A stretch of 64,000 nucleotides of DNA from CAZRVH01 sp964603635. Lineage in GTDB: Bacteria; Patescibacteriota; Gracilibacteria; Peribacterales; Peribacteraceae. The notes under the pieces were generated by a model. That model worked only from the letters and a program-made list of their open reading frames with translations. It was not told the DNA's origin and made no database searches. The position numbers were made by a program, and so were the translations under genes. Below are positions 32,906 to 40,416 of this stretch, piece after piece. The stretch covers positions 10,961 to 74,960 of the forward strand of contig CAZRVH010000004.1 in assembly GCA_964603635.1 (NCBI GenBank), written 5' to 3'. How positions within the stretch are numbered: position 1 is the stretch's first letter; every line of letters begins with the position of its first letter.

Positions 32906-33874
32906 TTAATGGCTGCTTTTTGGCAGCACAATCGTCGTATCCGCCCTGATCATCTTGTTCTGCAAATCCACCCCGCGCAGGACGCAGCGGTTGTCCAGGA
33001 TGCAGTTTTCCAGCGTGCATTCCTCTATGAAGCAATCATCGAAGACCACCGTGTTTTTCAACGTGCTCTTGATCACCTCGGACCCCTTGCCCACGACGAC
33101 GCTGTGTTCGCAGTCGCTGCCCTCCATGCGTGCATTCTCACCTAGCAATACCCGGTCTCCCACCATGGTCCTGGTCGCCTCCAGATAGGAATCGAACGTG
33201 CCGATGTCGAACCAGTGGTCTTTGAATCCGTATGCGTCGATCCGCATGCCGCGGCGCAGGAACTCCTCGAAGATGCCCCCCACGTTGTCCGGATGTTCCT
33301 TCGCGTATTCGATAAGGACCGGCAGGGCCGAAGCGGGGATGAGCGTGCATCCGGTGCTCACCAGGCTGGACTTCGGGTCCCTGGGTTTTTCCTCGAACGC
33401 ATGCACGGTCTTTCCGTCCGCGTTCAGGATGATGGTTCCGAAGCGGCTCGCCTTCGAGAGTTCGCCGACGTCGTAGGCCGCGATGAGCGGGACGTCCGGA
33501 CGGCGCGCCGCGATGAAAGCGCCTATGTCGAAGCCGAAATAGTTGTCGCCTGTCAGGAGCAGGATGTCATCCGTGATCCCTTCGTTCTGTATCCAGAAGG
33601 CCGTCGCGCCCAAGGCACCCAGCTTTACGTCGTCGTGCAACGTCTGTTCGATGTGCACCGATACGCGGTCACGTTTGATCGTCTGCCGCCATTCGCTGAA
33701 CGCCTCCTCGAATGCCGCGTTGGTGCTCACGGTCACGGGGATGTCCGCCGGGATCTTTTCTATGATGTGGTCGATGATAGGCTTGCCGACGAGCGGAAGA
33801 AGAGGCTTGGCGCGGTGTTCCGTGAGCGGCCAGAGGCGAGTGGCGAATCCGCCGGCGAGAATGAATGCATGCAT
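32906..33874 (-). CDS. Sugar-phosphate nucleotidyltransferase
   Basis: The 322-residue enzyme would activate a sugar phosphate (mannose-1-P or glucose-1-P type) to an NDP-sugar. The N-terminal Rossmann-like domain has the signature FILAGGFATRLWPLTEHRAKPLLPL, DDILLLTGDNYFGFD and FEEKPRDPKSSLVSTGC. The C-terminal 80 residues are a left-handed beta-helix-like repeat (LLGENARMEGSDCEHSVVVG, VFDDCFIEECTLENCIL). Substrate cannot be told from sequence alone. It follows the membrane protein at 33896 by 21 bases, which suggests an operon for surface polysaccharide. Confidence 0.9.
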   Translation of the reverse strand: MHAFILAGGFATRLWPLTEHRAKPLLPLVGKPIIDHIIEKIPADIPVTVSTNAAFEEAFSEWRQTIKRDRVSVHIEQTLHDDVKLGALGATAFWIQNEGITDDILLLTGDNYFGFDIGAFIAARRPDVPLIAAYDVGELSKASRFGTIILNADGKTVHAFEEKPRDPKSSLVSTGCTLIPASALPVLIEYAKEHPDNVGGIFEEFLRRGMRIDAYGFKDHWFDIGTFDSYLEATRTMVGDRVLLGENARMEGSDCEHSVVVGKGSEVIKSTLKNTVVFDDCFIEECTLENCILDNRCVLRGVDLQNKMIRADTTIVLPKSSH

Positions 33875-33895
33875 AGTCGGTTCGGGAGAGGGACC

Positions 33896-34699
33896 TCAGG
33901 AAAAGAACCAACGCAGGGCCGATTCCTTCGGGCGGACGACGGTGACGGGGCGTCCTTCCAGCAGTTCCACGCGCTCGTCGCGCTCCACGATTCCCAATAC
34001 CGACGGGAGCAGGATGTACGTGATACCTTTCTTGCGGCATGCGCTGAGGAGGTTGATCGTGTGTTCGAGGTCACTCGTTTGGATGAGGTGCGTGATACCC
34101 TTTTCGTTCAACGTCTTCTCCAGTTTGTCCAGTTTGCCGATCACCGGTACGTCATGCAGGTGCTTTTCCTTGCTGCCCGTGCTGTCCAGGATGGCGACGG
34201 GAACGAGGGGGCTTTTTCCGGACTGGAGCATCTTGATGATGGATGCCGCTTCGCGCGTCGCGCCGATGACCAGGGTCGGGAAGGCGGGAGGGGAGCGGCG
34301 CAAGGCATTCCTGCGCAGGGAATCCATGAGCAGGTGCCACGTCCACAGGATCAACGTGCTGAAGGCGAATGCCTCCACCAACAGGAGACGGCTGAAGAAG
34401 AGGCCGTAGAGGAAGAAGTATGCGAGCGTGAAGAGCGACAGGGCGACGACGTTTCCGTACAGGATGTACGAGAACGCGCGCAGGCTCATTTGGTTTCGCA
34501 TCAACGCGAACGTGCGCGTGGAAACGAGAATGGCGAGCCACACGGGCACGACCATCAGGGCCACCAGCATGTACCGGTCGAACGGGAAGGTGCTGGAAAA
34601 ATACCATCCGACGCGAGCGAAATACGCCAGCGCGTAGGAAGCCAGGAACAGGATGACGTCGGTGACGATCCAGAAACCAAGAAGGAAGTGGCGGCGCAT
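33896..34699 (-). CDS. N-terminal half of a WbaP/WcaJ-type transferase (membrane plus CoA_binding_3-like domain)
   Basis: The 267-residue protein has four transmembrane helices (about 5-125) and an alpha/beta domain (about 140-250: PTLVIGATREAASIIKMLQ, VPVIGKLDKLEKTL, ITYILLPSVLGIVE). This is the layout of the N-terminal part of polyprenyl-phosphate sugar-1-phosphate transferases. It stops where the catalytic sugar-transferase domain should begin, and no frame continues it, so it is a naturally truncated stand-alone form. TAGTCT at 34711-34706 is six bases before the ATG. Role is unknown, perhaps regulatory for the adjacent nucleotidyltransferase pathway. Confidence 0.8.
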   Translation of the reverse strand: MRRHFLLGFWIVTDVILFLASYALAYFARVGWYFSSTFPFDRYMLVALMVVPVWLAILVSTRTFALMRNQMSLRAFSYILYGNVVALSLFTLAYFFLYGLFFSRLLLVEAFAFSTLILWTWHLLMDSLRRNALRRSPPAFPTLVIGATREAASIIKMLQSGKSPLVPVAILDSTGSKEKHLHDVPVIGKLDKLEKTLNEKGITHLIQTSDLEHTINLLSACRKKGITYILLPSVLGIVERDERVELLEGRPVTVVRPKESALRWFFS

Positions 34700-34745
34700 G
34701 GCGAAAGACTACGGCACCGCCCGATTCCGTGCCAGTGTTTTTGAC

Positions 34746-35615
34746 TTACCGGACGTTCAGCAGCGATGCATACGGCAACTTCGTCACGTCCCACGGAACA
34801 TCCTTCGTTCCCTTGTACGTTGAGGTGCCGACGGTCGTCTCGGAGAGCGGGATGTTCGTCTCCATCCATGCCAGCTTCCGGGCGATGGCCTTGTTCGTCT
34901 CCGCGCGCTTTCGCATGTACGGGCGTTGCAACACGTAGGCCGCGAACGTCTCCGCGAAATCCTCGAAGATATCCGACGATGCGTATCCCGAGATGAAATC
35001 CGCGTCTTTCATTCCCTTTTTCAGCGTCCGTTCATTGTCCCAGGAGATCGCGAAGAAGGACACGGCCGCGCCGTCGTTGTAGAACGGGCTTTTGCCGTCG
35101 CGGAAGGCGCTTTCCCCGGACTGCGGCGAACCATCCATGTTGCCGCTGATGACGTGTCCGCATTCATGAATGAGAAGCGCGGCGAATTCGGCATCGTTCA
35201 CGGAGCCATCCAGGATGATCGTCGATTTTCCGCCGAGGCCGCGGTATTTCGCATCCTTATAGATGATGGAGAACGTGCGGATGTTCGATGCGCATGACGC
35301 AGGCAAAGCCGAAAATACCGTGGTGGCGAGTTTTTTGTGATGGTCGGTGATATCCGCCGTTTGCAAGAAGGGGTAGGTCGCGGGCGCCGAAGGCATCGTT
35401 TGCGATACGGCGGCCAGATACGGTGCCGCGCGTTTTTTCTTCATGGATGAAGACACCCGCGCCAGGGGCTGCAGATGAACGGCCGGCTGCGCGGATGCAT
35501 TGACGGTTTGGGGCTCCCTTGCCCCCATGCCGGCATCTGTTACACTTGCCGCAAGCAACGCAGCGACGACAAGCAGGGAGGTGACTGAAACGGCTTTTCG
35601 AAGCGTTATAGGCAT
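34746..35615 (-). CDS. Exported putative zinc metallopeptidase (HExxH)
   Basis: The 289-residue protein has a signal peptide (VSVTSLLVVAALLAASVTDA), a low-complexity linker and a catalytic-looking domain. That domain has FAALLIHECGHVISGN with the HExxH zinc motif and a later SSDIFEDFAETFAAYVLQRP, where EDFAE could give the third ligand. It would act outside the membrane. Substrate is unknown; a peptidoglycan or surface-protein role is possible. A near-perfect promoter (TTGACA, 17, TATAAA) drives it. The ATG at 35615 is chosen over the TTG at 35627. Confidence 0.8.
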   Translation of the reverse strand: MPITLRKAVSVTSLLVVAALLAASVTDAGMGAREPQTVNASAQPAVHLQPLARVSSSMKKKRAAPYLAAVSQTMPSAPATYPFLQTADITDHHKKLATTVFSALPASCASNIRTFSIIYKDAKYRGLGGKSTIILDGSVNDAEFAALLIHECGHVISGNMDGSPQSGESAFRDGKSPFYNDGAAVSFFAISWDNERTLKKGMKDADFISGYASSDIFEDFAETFAAYVLQRPYMRKRAETNKAIARKLAWMETNIPLSETTVGTSTYKGTKDVPWDVTKLPYASLLNVR

Positions 35616-35620
35616 AGTAA

Positions 35621-35650
35621 GTGACAAAGGGGTAATTTATACCATACTAT
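35621..35650 (+). promoter_or_regulatory. Promoter of the 35658 methyltransferase gene
   Basis: GTGACA (35621-35626), 18-base spacer, TACTAT (35645-35650), seven bases to the ATG. It is interleaved with the opposing promoter at 35664-35636. Confidence 0.6.
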
Positions 35651-35664
35651 ATATATTATGTCAA
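35636..35664 (-). promoter_or_regulatory. Near-consensus promoter of the 35615 metallopeptidase gene
   Basis: TTGACA at 35664-35659, 17-base spacer, TATAAA at 35641-35636. Its -35 box overlaps the first codons of the methyltransferase gene, so only one of the two genes may fire at a time. Confidence 0.75.
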
Positions 35665-37109
35665 ATACAGATCCGATCCCCCTGCGCGGGGGTCAGGAGC
35701 ACATCGTTACCATCGAAAAGGTGACCCACGGCGGTTCCGGCATGGCCATGGTTGACGGAGTTCCCGTGTTCGTTCCGGGAGGAATCCCCGGGCAGCAGCT
35801 GTCCATCGTCATTACCAAAGGGAAGGATCGTTATGCCGAAGGCAAGGTACTGAAGGTAATTCGCAAGGGAAAAGATGAGATCCTACCCAGATGCAGCCAT
35901 TTCGGTACCTGCGGGGGATGCACTTGGCAGAACCTCCCGTATGACAAGCAGCTCACGTACAAGGAGGACATCGTCCGCGAGACATTGGAGCATCTGACGC
36001 CGGTGGACGAACCCATCCGCAAGCAGCTTCCGGGACGCGTTCTCAAAATCATGCCGAGTCCCCAGGTATTCCATTACCGCAACAAATTGGAAATGACCTT
36101 CGGGTACGCGTCCATGCGCACGGAGGAGCACAACGGCAAGCGTATTTACTTCGACGAAAACCCCACGGTCGGCTTCCACCAGCCGAACCAGTGGTCCACC
36201 GTCATTCCCATCGCCGAGTGCCACCTGTACGACGAGCAGATCGGGCCGTTGCTCATGGACGTGCGCCGCTTCATGCAGGACACGAAGCTCCCGGTCTACA
36301 ACCCGAAGACGCACAAGGGGCTGCTTCGCAACATGTTGCTGCGCCGCGGCATCCACACGGGCGAGCATATGATCGCGTTCCTGGTGAACGGAAAGAAAAA
36401 GGAGTTGGAGCCCATTTTCCAGCATTTCATGCGCTTCGCAGGACGCCCCGGGCTCGCGTCGCTCCTCGTCATCGAGCACCAGGGGCTCGGCGACAAGCCG
36501 GAAAATCCGAAAGTCCACACCCTCGTCGGCAAGGACTTCATCACGGAACGGCTGTTCGATCTTTCCTTCGACATCTCGCCGTTCTCGTTCTTCCAAACCA
36601 ACACGCTCGGTGCCGAAAAGCTGTACCATGCGATCGGGCAGGGTGCGGATCTGACGCAGCGGGATACCGTGCTGGACGCATACTGCGGAGCGGGCACGAT
36701 CGGCCAATACCTGGCACGCTACTGCCAAAAGGTGGTCGGCATCGAAAGCCATCCGACCGCCGTCGAGGACGCGCTGAAGGCGAGCGGCAAGAACCGCATC
36801 GGTAACATTAGTTTCTACAAGGGGCGCGCCGAGCAGATTCTGAAGGATCAGCTGAAGGCAGGCGGCAAGTACGCGTTCGACGTCATCGTCGTGGATCCTC
36901 CCCGCGCCGGCCTGCACCCGGCGGCATTGGAAGCCGTCATCGCGCACAGCGCGCGCAAAATCGTCTACGTCTCTTGCAACACCGCCACGTTCGCCCGCGA
37001 TTTGGGATCGTTCCTGAAAGCCGGATACGAACTGCGCACGGTGCAGCCCGTGGACATGTTCCCGCATACGCCGCATATCGAGACGGTTTCCGTTCTTCAG
37101 AAAAAGTAA
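35658..37109 (+). CDS. 23S rRNA (uracil-5-)-methyltransferase, RlmD/RlmC family
   Basis: The 483-residue enzyme makes 5-methyluridine in 23S rRNA with S-adenosylmethionine. It has an N-terminal TRAM domain (HGGSGMAMVDGVPVFVPGGIPG), the 4Fe-4S cysteines (CSHFGTCGGCTWQNL), the SAM motif LDAYCGAGTIG, VIVVDPPRAGLHPAAL and the catalytic cysteine motif YVSCNTATFARDL. RlmD, RlmC and TrmA cannot be told apart safely. rlmH follows after one base, so the two rRNA methyltransferases form an operon. Confidence 0.93.
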   Translation: MSNTDPIPLRGGQEHIVTIEKVTHGGSGMAMVDGVPVFVPGGIPGQQLSIVITKGKDRYAEGKVLKVIRKGKDEILPRCSHFGTCGGCTWQNLPYDKQLTYKEDIVRETLEHLTPVDEPIRKQLPGRVLKIMPSPQVFHYRNKLEMTFGYASMRTEEHNGKRIYFDENPTVGFHQPNQWSTVIPIAECHLYDEQIGPLLMDVRRFMQDTKLPVYNPKTHKGLLRNMLLRRGIHTGEHMIAFLVNGKKKELEPIFQHFMRFAGRPGLASLLVIEHQGLGDKPENPKVHTLVGKDFITERLFDLSFDISPFSFFQTNTLGAEKLYHAIGQGADLTQRDTVLDAYCGAGTIGQYLARYCQKVVGIESHPTAVEDALKASGKNRIGNISFYKGRAEQILKDQLKAGGKYAFDVIVVDPPRAGLHPAALEAVIAHSARKIVYVSCNTATFARDLGSFLKAGYELRTVQPVDMFPHTPHIETVSVLQKK

Positions 37110-37110
37110 T

Positions 37111-37578
37111 ATGCAGAGAGTGATCTTAGTAACCGTTGGCGCGCTGAAAGAGGAATGGGCCAAACTCGCCGCGGCCCAGTATGAGCGCCGCATCCGCCCG
37201 TCCGTTTCGTTCGACGTCGTGGAGTTGCCCGCCAGCAAGGAGCGCGACGATCGCAAGCAGAGAAAAGACGAATCGAGGAGGCTCCTCGAACATGCGCAGA
37301 AGTATCGCGGCGCCCTGTTGGTGTTGGATGAGAGTGGTAAACAGAGGACATCGGTTCAATTTTCGCATGACCTGGAAGACATGAAAGACGCTGGAACCAA
37401 TCTCATCGTTATCCTCGGCGGCGCCTACGGGCTCGACGATTCCGTGCTGGAGGCCGCGGACAGAATCCTCTCGCTCAGCGACATGACGCTGCCGCACGAA
37501 CTGTGCCGCATCGTATTTATGGAACAGCTCTACCGCGCGTGCGAGATTACGAAGGGGAGCGGATATCATCACATATAA
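37111..37578 (+). CDS. rlmH: 23S rRNA (pseudouridine1915-N3)-methyltransferase RlmH
   Basis: RlmH methylates pseudouridine 1915 in helix 69 of 23S rRNA, acting on whole ribosomes. The 155-residue SPOUT-fold protein shows YERRIRPSVSFDVVELP, LVLDESGKQRTSVQFSHDLE, LIVILGGAYGLDDSVLEAAD and the C-terminal knot LSDMTLPHELCRIVFMEQLYRA with the terminal GSGYHH. It is one base downstream of the RlmD-like gene. Confidence 0.97.
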   Translation: MQRVILVTVGALKEEWAKLAAAQYERRIRPSVSFDVVELPASKERDDRKQRKDESRRLLEHAQKYRGALLVLDESGKQRTSVQFSHDLEDMKDAGTNLIVILGGAYGLDDSVLEAADRILSLSDMTLPHELCRIVFMEQLYRACEITKGSGYHHI

Positions 37579-37675
37579 GGTCTTCAAACCTCTTTTTGGA
37601 CGATAAATGGCTTGAATATGCCTCTTAATTGGCTATACTCCGCGCACGTTCGGGTTCAGGGTCTGAAGCCGAAAT

Positions 37676-37770
37676 GTACGGCCTCATCGCCCTTCGACAG
37701 GCTCAGGGTGACAGAGGCCTGATCGAAGCTCATTGATCTGTCGCTCACTTTCACACGTACGGCCTCATCG
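37676..37770. repeat. 14-bp direct repeat flanking a dispersed-repeat insertion in front of tRNA-Glu
   Basis: GTACGGCCTCATCG occurs at 37676-37689 and again at 37757-37770, where it includes the first ten bases of tRNA-Glu. Between them is the CCTTCGACAGGCTCAGGGTG repeat (37687-37713) and about 43 further bases. This looks like a duplication made when the repeat inserted. Confidence 0.8.
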
Positions 37771-37835
37771 TCTAACGGTTAGGACACGGGATTCTCATTC
37801 CCGTAATCGGGGTTCGATTCCCCGTGAGGCTGCCA
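37761..37835 (+). tRNA. tRNA-Glu (anticodon CUC), CCA encoded
   Basis: The acceptor stem GGCCTCA pairs with TGAGGCT, with a G-U end pair. The D arm is GTC/GAC, and the anticodon stem CGGGA/TCCCG holds the loop TTCTCAT with anticodon CTC. The T arm CGGGG/CCCCG holds TTCGATT. A discriminator G and CCA follow. All positions expected for a tRNA are present. Fragments of both ends are repeated nearby. Confidence 0.96.
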
Positions 37836-37870
37836 CTATACAAAAAATAAATAAGGTTCATAATATATTC

Positions 37871-38272
37871 ATGCCGCCAGTTGTCTATATTAAGATCGAG
37901 AATTGGGATAAGGATAATTTCCCCAATATTGGTGAAAAAGTAATAGCAGCTCTGGATAAAATCGGAGTAGATAAGGCAAATATTTTATTGGTAGGCATCG
38001 ATGGAAATCGAGAGGCAATCGAATGTGTTTTAGTAAATGGAATTGCCACTGGAAGGACACATACGTTTGCAGGGCATATTGAAGAACTTGGTGAAAGATC
38101 TTTCTTAGATCCGTTAAGCTATGCAGAAGATTATGATTCTTCTGCAATTCTTGTATATCAGGCGGATCTTCTTAAAGAAGCTGATGAGTCGCATAAGTAT
38201 GTAGCTGCAGAAGGAAAAAACTTTCGAGACGCTCTCATCGCGATTATTCAAATCGAAAAATCAAAGGAGTGA
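37871..38272 (+). CDS. Hypothetical AT-rich island protein
   Basis: The 133-residue protein is soluble and mixed alpha/beta (VVYIKIENWDKDNFPNIGEK, ANILLVGIDGNREAIECVLVNG). No family is recognised. Base composition is far more AT-rich than the core genes around it. It lies between tRNA-Glu and a copy of the tRNA 3' end at 38407, which suggests acquired DNA. Confidence 0.65.
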   Translation: MPPVVYIKIENWDKDNFPNIGEKVIAALDKIGVDKANILLVGIDGNREAIECVLVNGIATGRTHTFAGHIEELGERSFLDPLSYAEDYDSSAILVYQADLLKEADESHKYVAAEGKNFRDALIAIIQIEKSKE

Positions 38273-38305
38273 CTTATATTATAAGTTCGAATCATCTCTA
38301 CTAGC

Positions 38306-38427
38306 GGCTGCCATCCGTCTTCGTCTCGCAAGGCTCGCCTACGCCGCGATTGGCAGTTTAAGGTACCAGGGTTCTGGTCTCGGCGAAGCTAGCAAGCGAA
38401 GCCGGACGATTCCCCGTGAGGCTGCCA
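38306..38427. repeat. tRNA-Glu 3'-end copy and associated repeats (attachment-site-like)
   Basis: CGATTCCCCGTGAGGCTGCC and one further base (38407-38427) repeat the last 21 bases of tRNA-Glu (37815-37835). GGCTGCCATCCGTCTTCGTC, 23 bases in full at 38306-38328, is repeated at 39369-39391. The ACCAG/CTGGT hairpin near 38364-38377 between them is tRNA-arm-like but does not build a whole tRNA. Confidence 0.8.
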
Positions 38428-38461
38428 GCCTGCATCAAAATTTACATGCTATAGTTTCCTC

Positions 38462-39316
38462 ATGAAGAGATTTTTTACTTTGTTGATAACCTGCGTTCTG
38501 GTGGCATGTACGAATCCTGCAACTATCCGTAGTCTTTCAAATTCGACAGGTAAGCATTATCAAGAGATGCAATTGGGCAGGCTCGCTGAATTCGAAGGCT
38601 CCTATCATGGTGTAGATGAGGCAATGAAGGGCAATGATTTGCTTTCGAAACATGGTCAAAAGGTGCCGATGAAAAACATACAAGGTGAGAGCTTCGCAGC
38701 AATTTTGTCCGCTCTTCCCGCTCTCTGTAAAAAATATCCTTACGGTCATTTGTGTTTTTTGTTCAAAGAAGGAAGTGATGAATATATTGCGGTTCCAACT
38801 CAGGCACCCAAAGAAGGAGCTATGTCCAAAGCACAATGGACCCTCTTTAAAAATGAACAGGCAATTTTCAGTGCTCCCATGAATTACTCGACTGAAGGTC
38901 CGATTGTCTCGTTCACAGTCCTTGAAGGCCATCCCGCGGTGACTTTTCAACGCGATCTGCGGCAGGGTGTTCTCGACGACAATGGTCCAAAGCCCGGAGA
39001 AGTGACGCAGGATACCTACTACCAAGGCAAGATGTTGAATGAGACATACGATCTTGAGGCAAGTCATGGACTGTTTGTTTTCAAGGGGATGATTGGCTTT
39101 GTGGGAAAGCGGGAAGGCAAGGAGTTCCTCTTCTTCAACGGCAAAGCAGTCACAAAGCCTTTCGATGCCATTCGTACTGAATCGTGCTGTGCTGTGCCGC
39201 ACTTTCCCGTAGAAGTGCATGACAACGGGGCGGTGGTCTTGGTGGGGGAGAGGGGCGACAATGCGTATCTCACGGAAGTGGATTTGAATGAATATTCGCA
39301 GAATGCCGGAGAATGA
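38462..39316 (+). CDS. Hypothetical lipoprotein on the tRNA-Glu island
   Basis: The 284-residue protein has a lipoprotein signal (LLITCVLVAC, acylated Cys16) and an extracellular beta-rich domain. Features are the repeated phrase FEGSYHGVDEAMKGNDLL, the pair CKKYPYGHLCF, and a propeller-like end (VVLVGERGDNAYLTEVDLNE). No family is recognised. TATAGT ends six bases before the ATG. It is less GC-rich than core genes, and tRNA-end repeats lie on both sides. Confidence 0.72.
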   Translation: MKRFFTLLITCVLVACTNPATIRSLSNSTGKHYQEMQLGRLAEFEGSYHGVDEAMKGNDLLSKHGQKVPMKNIQGESFAAILSALPALCKKYPYGHLCFLFKEGSDEYIAVPTQAPKEGAMSKAQWTLFKNEQAIFSAPMNYSTEGPIVSFTVLEGHPAVTFQRDLRQGVLDDNGPKPGEVTQDTYYQGKMLNETYDLEASHGLFVFKGMIGFVGKREGKEFLFFNGKAVTKPFDAIRTESCCAVPHFPVEVHDNGAVVLVGERGDNAYLTEVDLNEYSQNAGE

Positions 39317-39362
39317 AAAAACATTCGGTCAGCGCCTCTAGCAATGATTTTGTTATCGTGAG

Positions 39363-39391
39363 CCGTGAGGCTGCCATCCGTCTTCGTCTCG
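39363..39391. repeat. Third tRNA-Glu 3'-end copy
   Basis: CCGTGAGGCTGCCA at 39363-39376 matches the tRNA end and continues into the same TCCGTCTTCGTCTCG found at 38314-38328. A GCGTTTTGCGCCGG hairpin follows. It marks the probable right border of the acquired segment. Confidence 0.75.
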
Positions 39392-39472
39392 GCGTTTTGC
39401 GCCGGACTTCGCCGTGACCGGCATTGTCGTATGAATGGCCGCTCATCTCTTTTTTGAGATGTACGCTGCGTG

Positions 39473-40237
39473 TCACATTTTCTGCCACAACTCCGTAAAG
39501 ACGCCCGTCATGTTCTTGCACAAGATGGCATCGTGTATTTCCACGAGGTAGTGCGGTCGTGTTTTGGTGACGATCATGACAAGGTACTCGCCGCACACCC
39601 ACATAGACGCACTGAAAGGGTTTTCGTGCTTCCAGAATTTCATCTCCCGATGCCCTATCTTTTTCCGCTGCATTCTCTCTTCGGCTGTCGATTCATTTGT
39701 CAGGAGCTTGAGAGACAGCTTCTTCGCATATGGCTGCTTCCAGCTCCATGTAATCCATTCTTCGTATGATTCTACGAAGGTGTGATCCTGGAAGCCCCGC
39801 CACACGCCGTCGCCGCGCTCCATGATGCTCCGATCCCACTTTTCCGTTTCGCCGTATAAGTACTTTTCTATCTCGTCTTCATCTATGAAGACGATCCGGG
39901 GGACGGAGTATCTGCTGCTTTTGGAAAGGGAATTCAACTCGGTAATCGCTTTGTTGATCGCATGCTCCCGCTTGCGAAGCTGCTGCTTGTCCCTCTCCAC
40001 AAGCAGATATAAGTCCTCCGGTGGCCGCGCAAGCAAATAGGTTTTCTTTGCGGTGATGTCCTCGCGGATCACGCGTTTCCTTATCAGTTCCTTCACGACG
40101 CTGTAGACCGTCGTTCGGTTGATATCCGTCATTGCCGCCACATCCGAAGCGGAGATTTTTCCGCTCTGGAGTATGGCTATGTAGATGTCGATCTCCTTTC
40201 GAGAGAAGCCCAGGCCTTCGAGCAATTCGTAAATCAT
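39473..40237 (-). CDS. TrmB-family transcriptional regulator
   Basis: The 254-residue protein begins with a winged helix-turn-helix typical of TrmB (YELLEGLGFSRKEIDIYIAIL, SASDVAAMTDINRTTVYSVVKELIRKRVI). A coiled segment (RDKQQLRKREHAINKAITELNSL) and a C-terminal effector-binding-like domain follow. TrmB proteins often control sugar or amino-acid uptake. It is divergent from the polar amino-acid ABC transporter, whose control region contains TGGCT-N6-AGCCA and two TTTGACT words. The ATG at 40237 is six bases after TACGAT and is preferred over upstream starts. Confidence 0.85.
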   Translation of the reverse strand: MIYELLEGLGFSRKEIDIYIAILQSGKISASDVAAMTDINRTTVYSVVKELIRKRVIREDITAKKTYLLARPPEDLYLLVERDKQQLRKREHAINKAITELNSLSKSSRYSVPRIVFIDEDEIEKYLYGETEKWDRSIMERGDGVWRGFQDHTFVESYEEWITWSWKQPYAKKLSLKLLTNESTAEERMQRKKIGHREMKFWKHENPFSASMWVCGEYLVMIVTKTRPHYLVEIHDAILCKNMTGVFTELWQKM

Positions 40238-40304
40238 GGTTACATCGTAGCATCTAGCATCGTAATTCGCTAATTTTTGTTGAAACTCCGTCAACTTTAA
40301 ATAT

Positions 40305-40320
40305 TGGCTAATATAAGCCA
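40305..40320. promoter_or_regulatory. Candidate operator between the regulator and the ABC transporter
   Basis: TGGCTAATATAAGCCA is a perfect 5-6-5 inverted repeat in the AT-rich divergent gap. TTTGACT occurs twice, 14 bases apart (about 40341-40361), and may overlap the transporter promoter (TTGACT, 15 bases, TATAAC). Confidence 0.5.
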
Positions 40321-40416
40321 TTATTTTATGTATTTAGTTAACTTTGACTTAGATATTTTGACTATTATGGCATGTTTCTATAACTTCACTGCAAATTCAA
40401 TGCTTCGTCCAATCCT

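Noticed and set aside
38330..38427. Second tRNA gene
   Set aside because: An ACCAG/CTGGT hairpin and a true tRNA-Glu 3' end are present, but no matching acceptor 5' strand or D arm can be built; it is a fragment.
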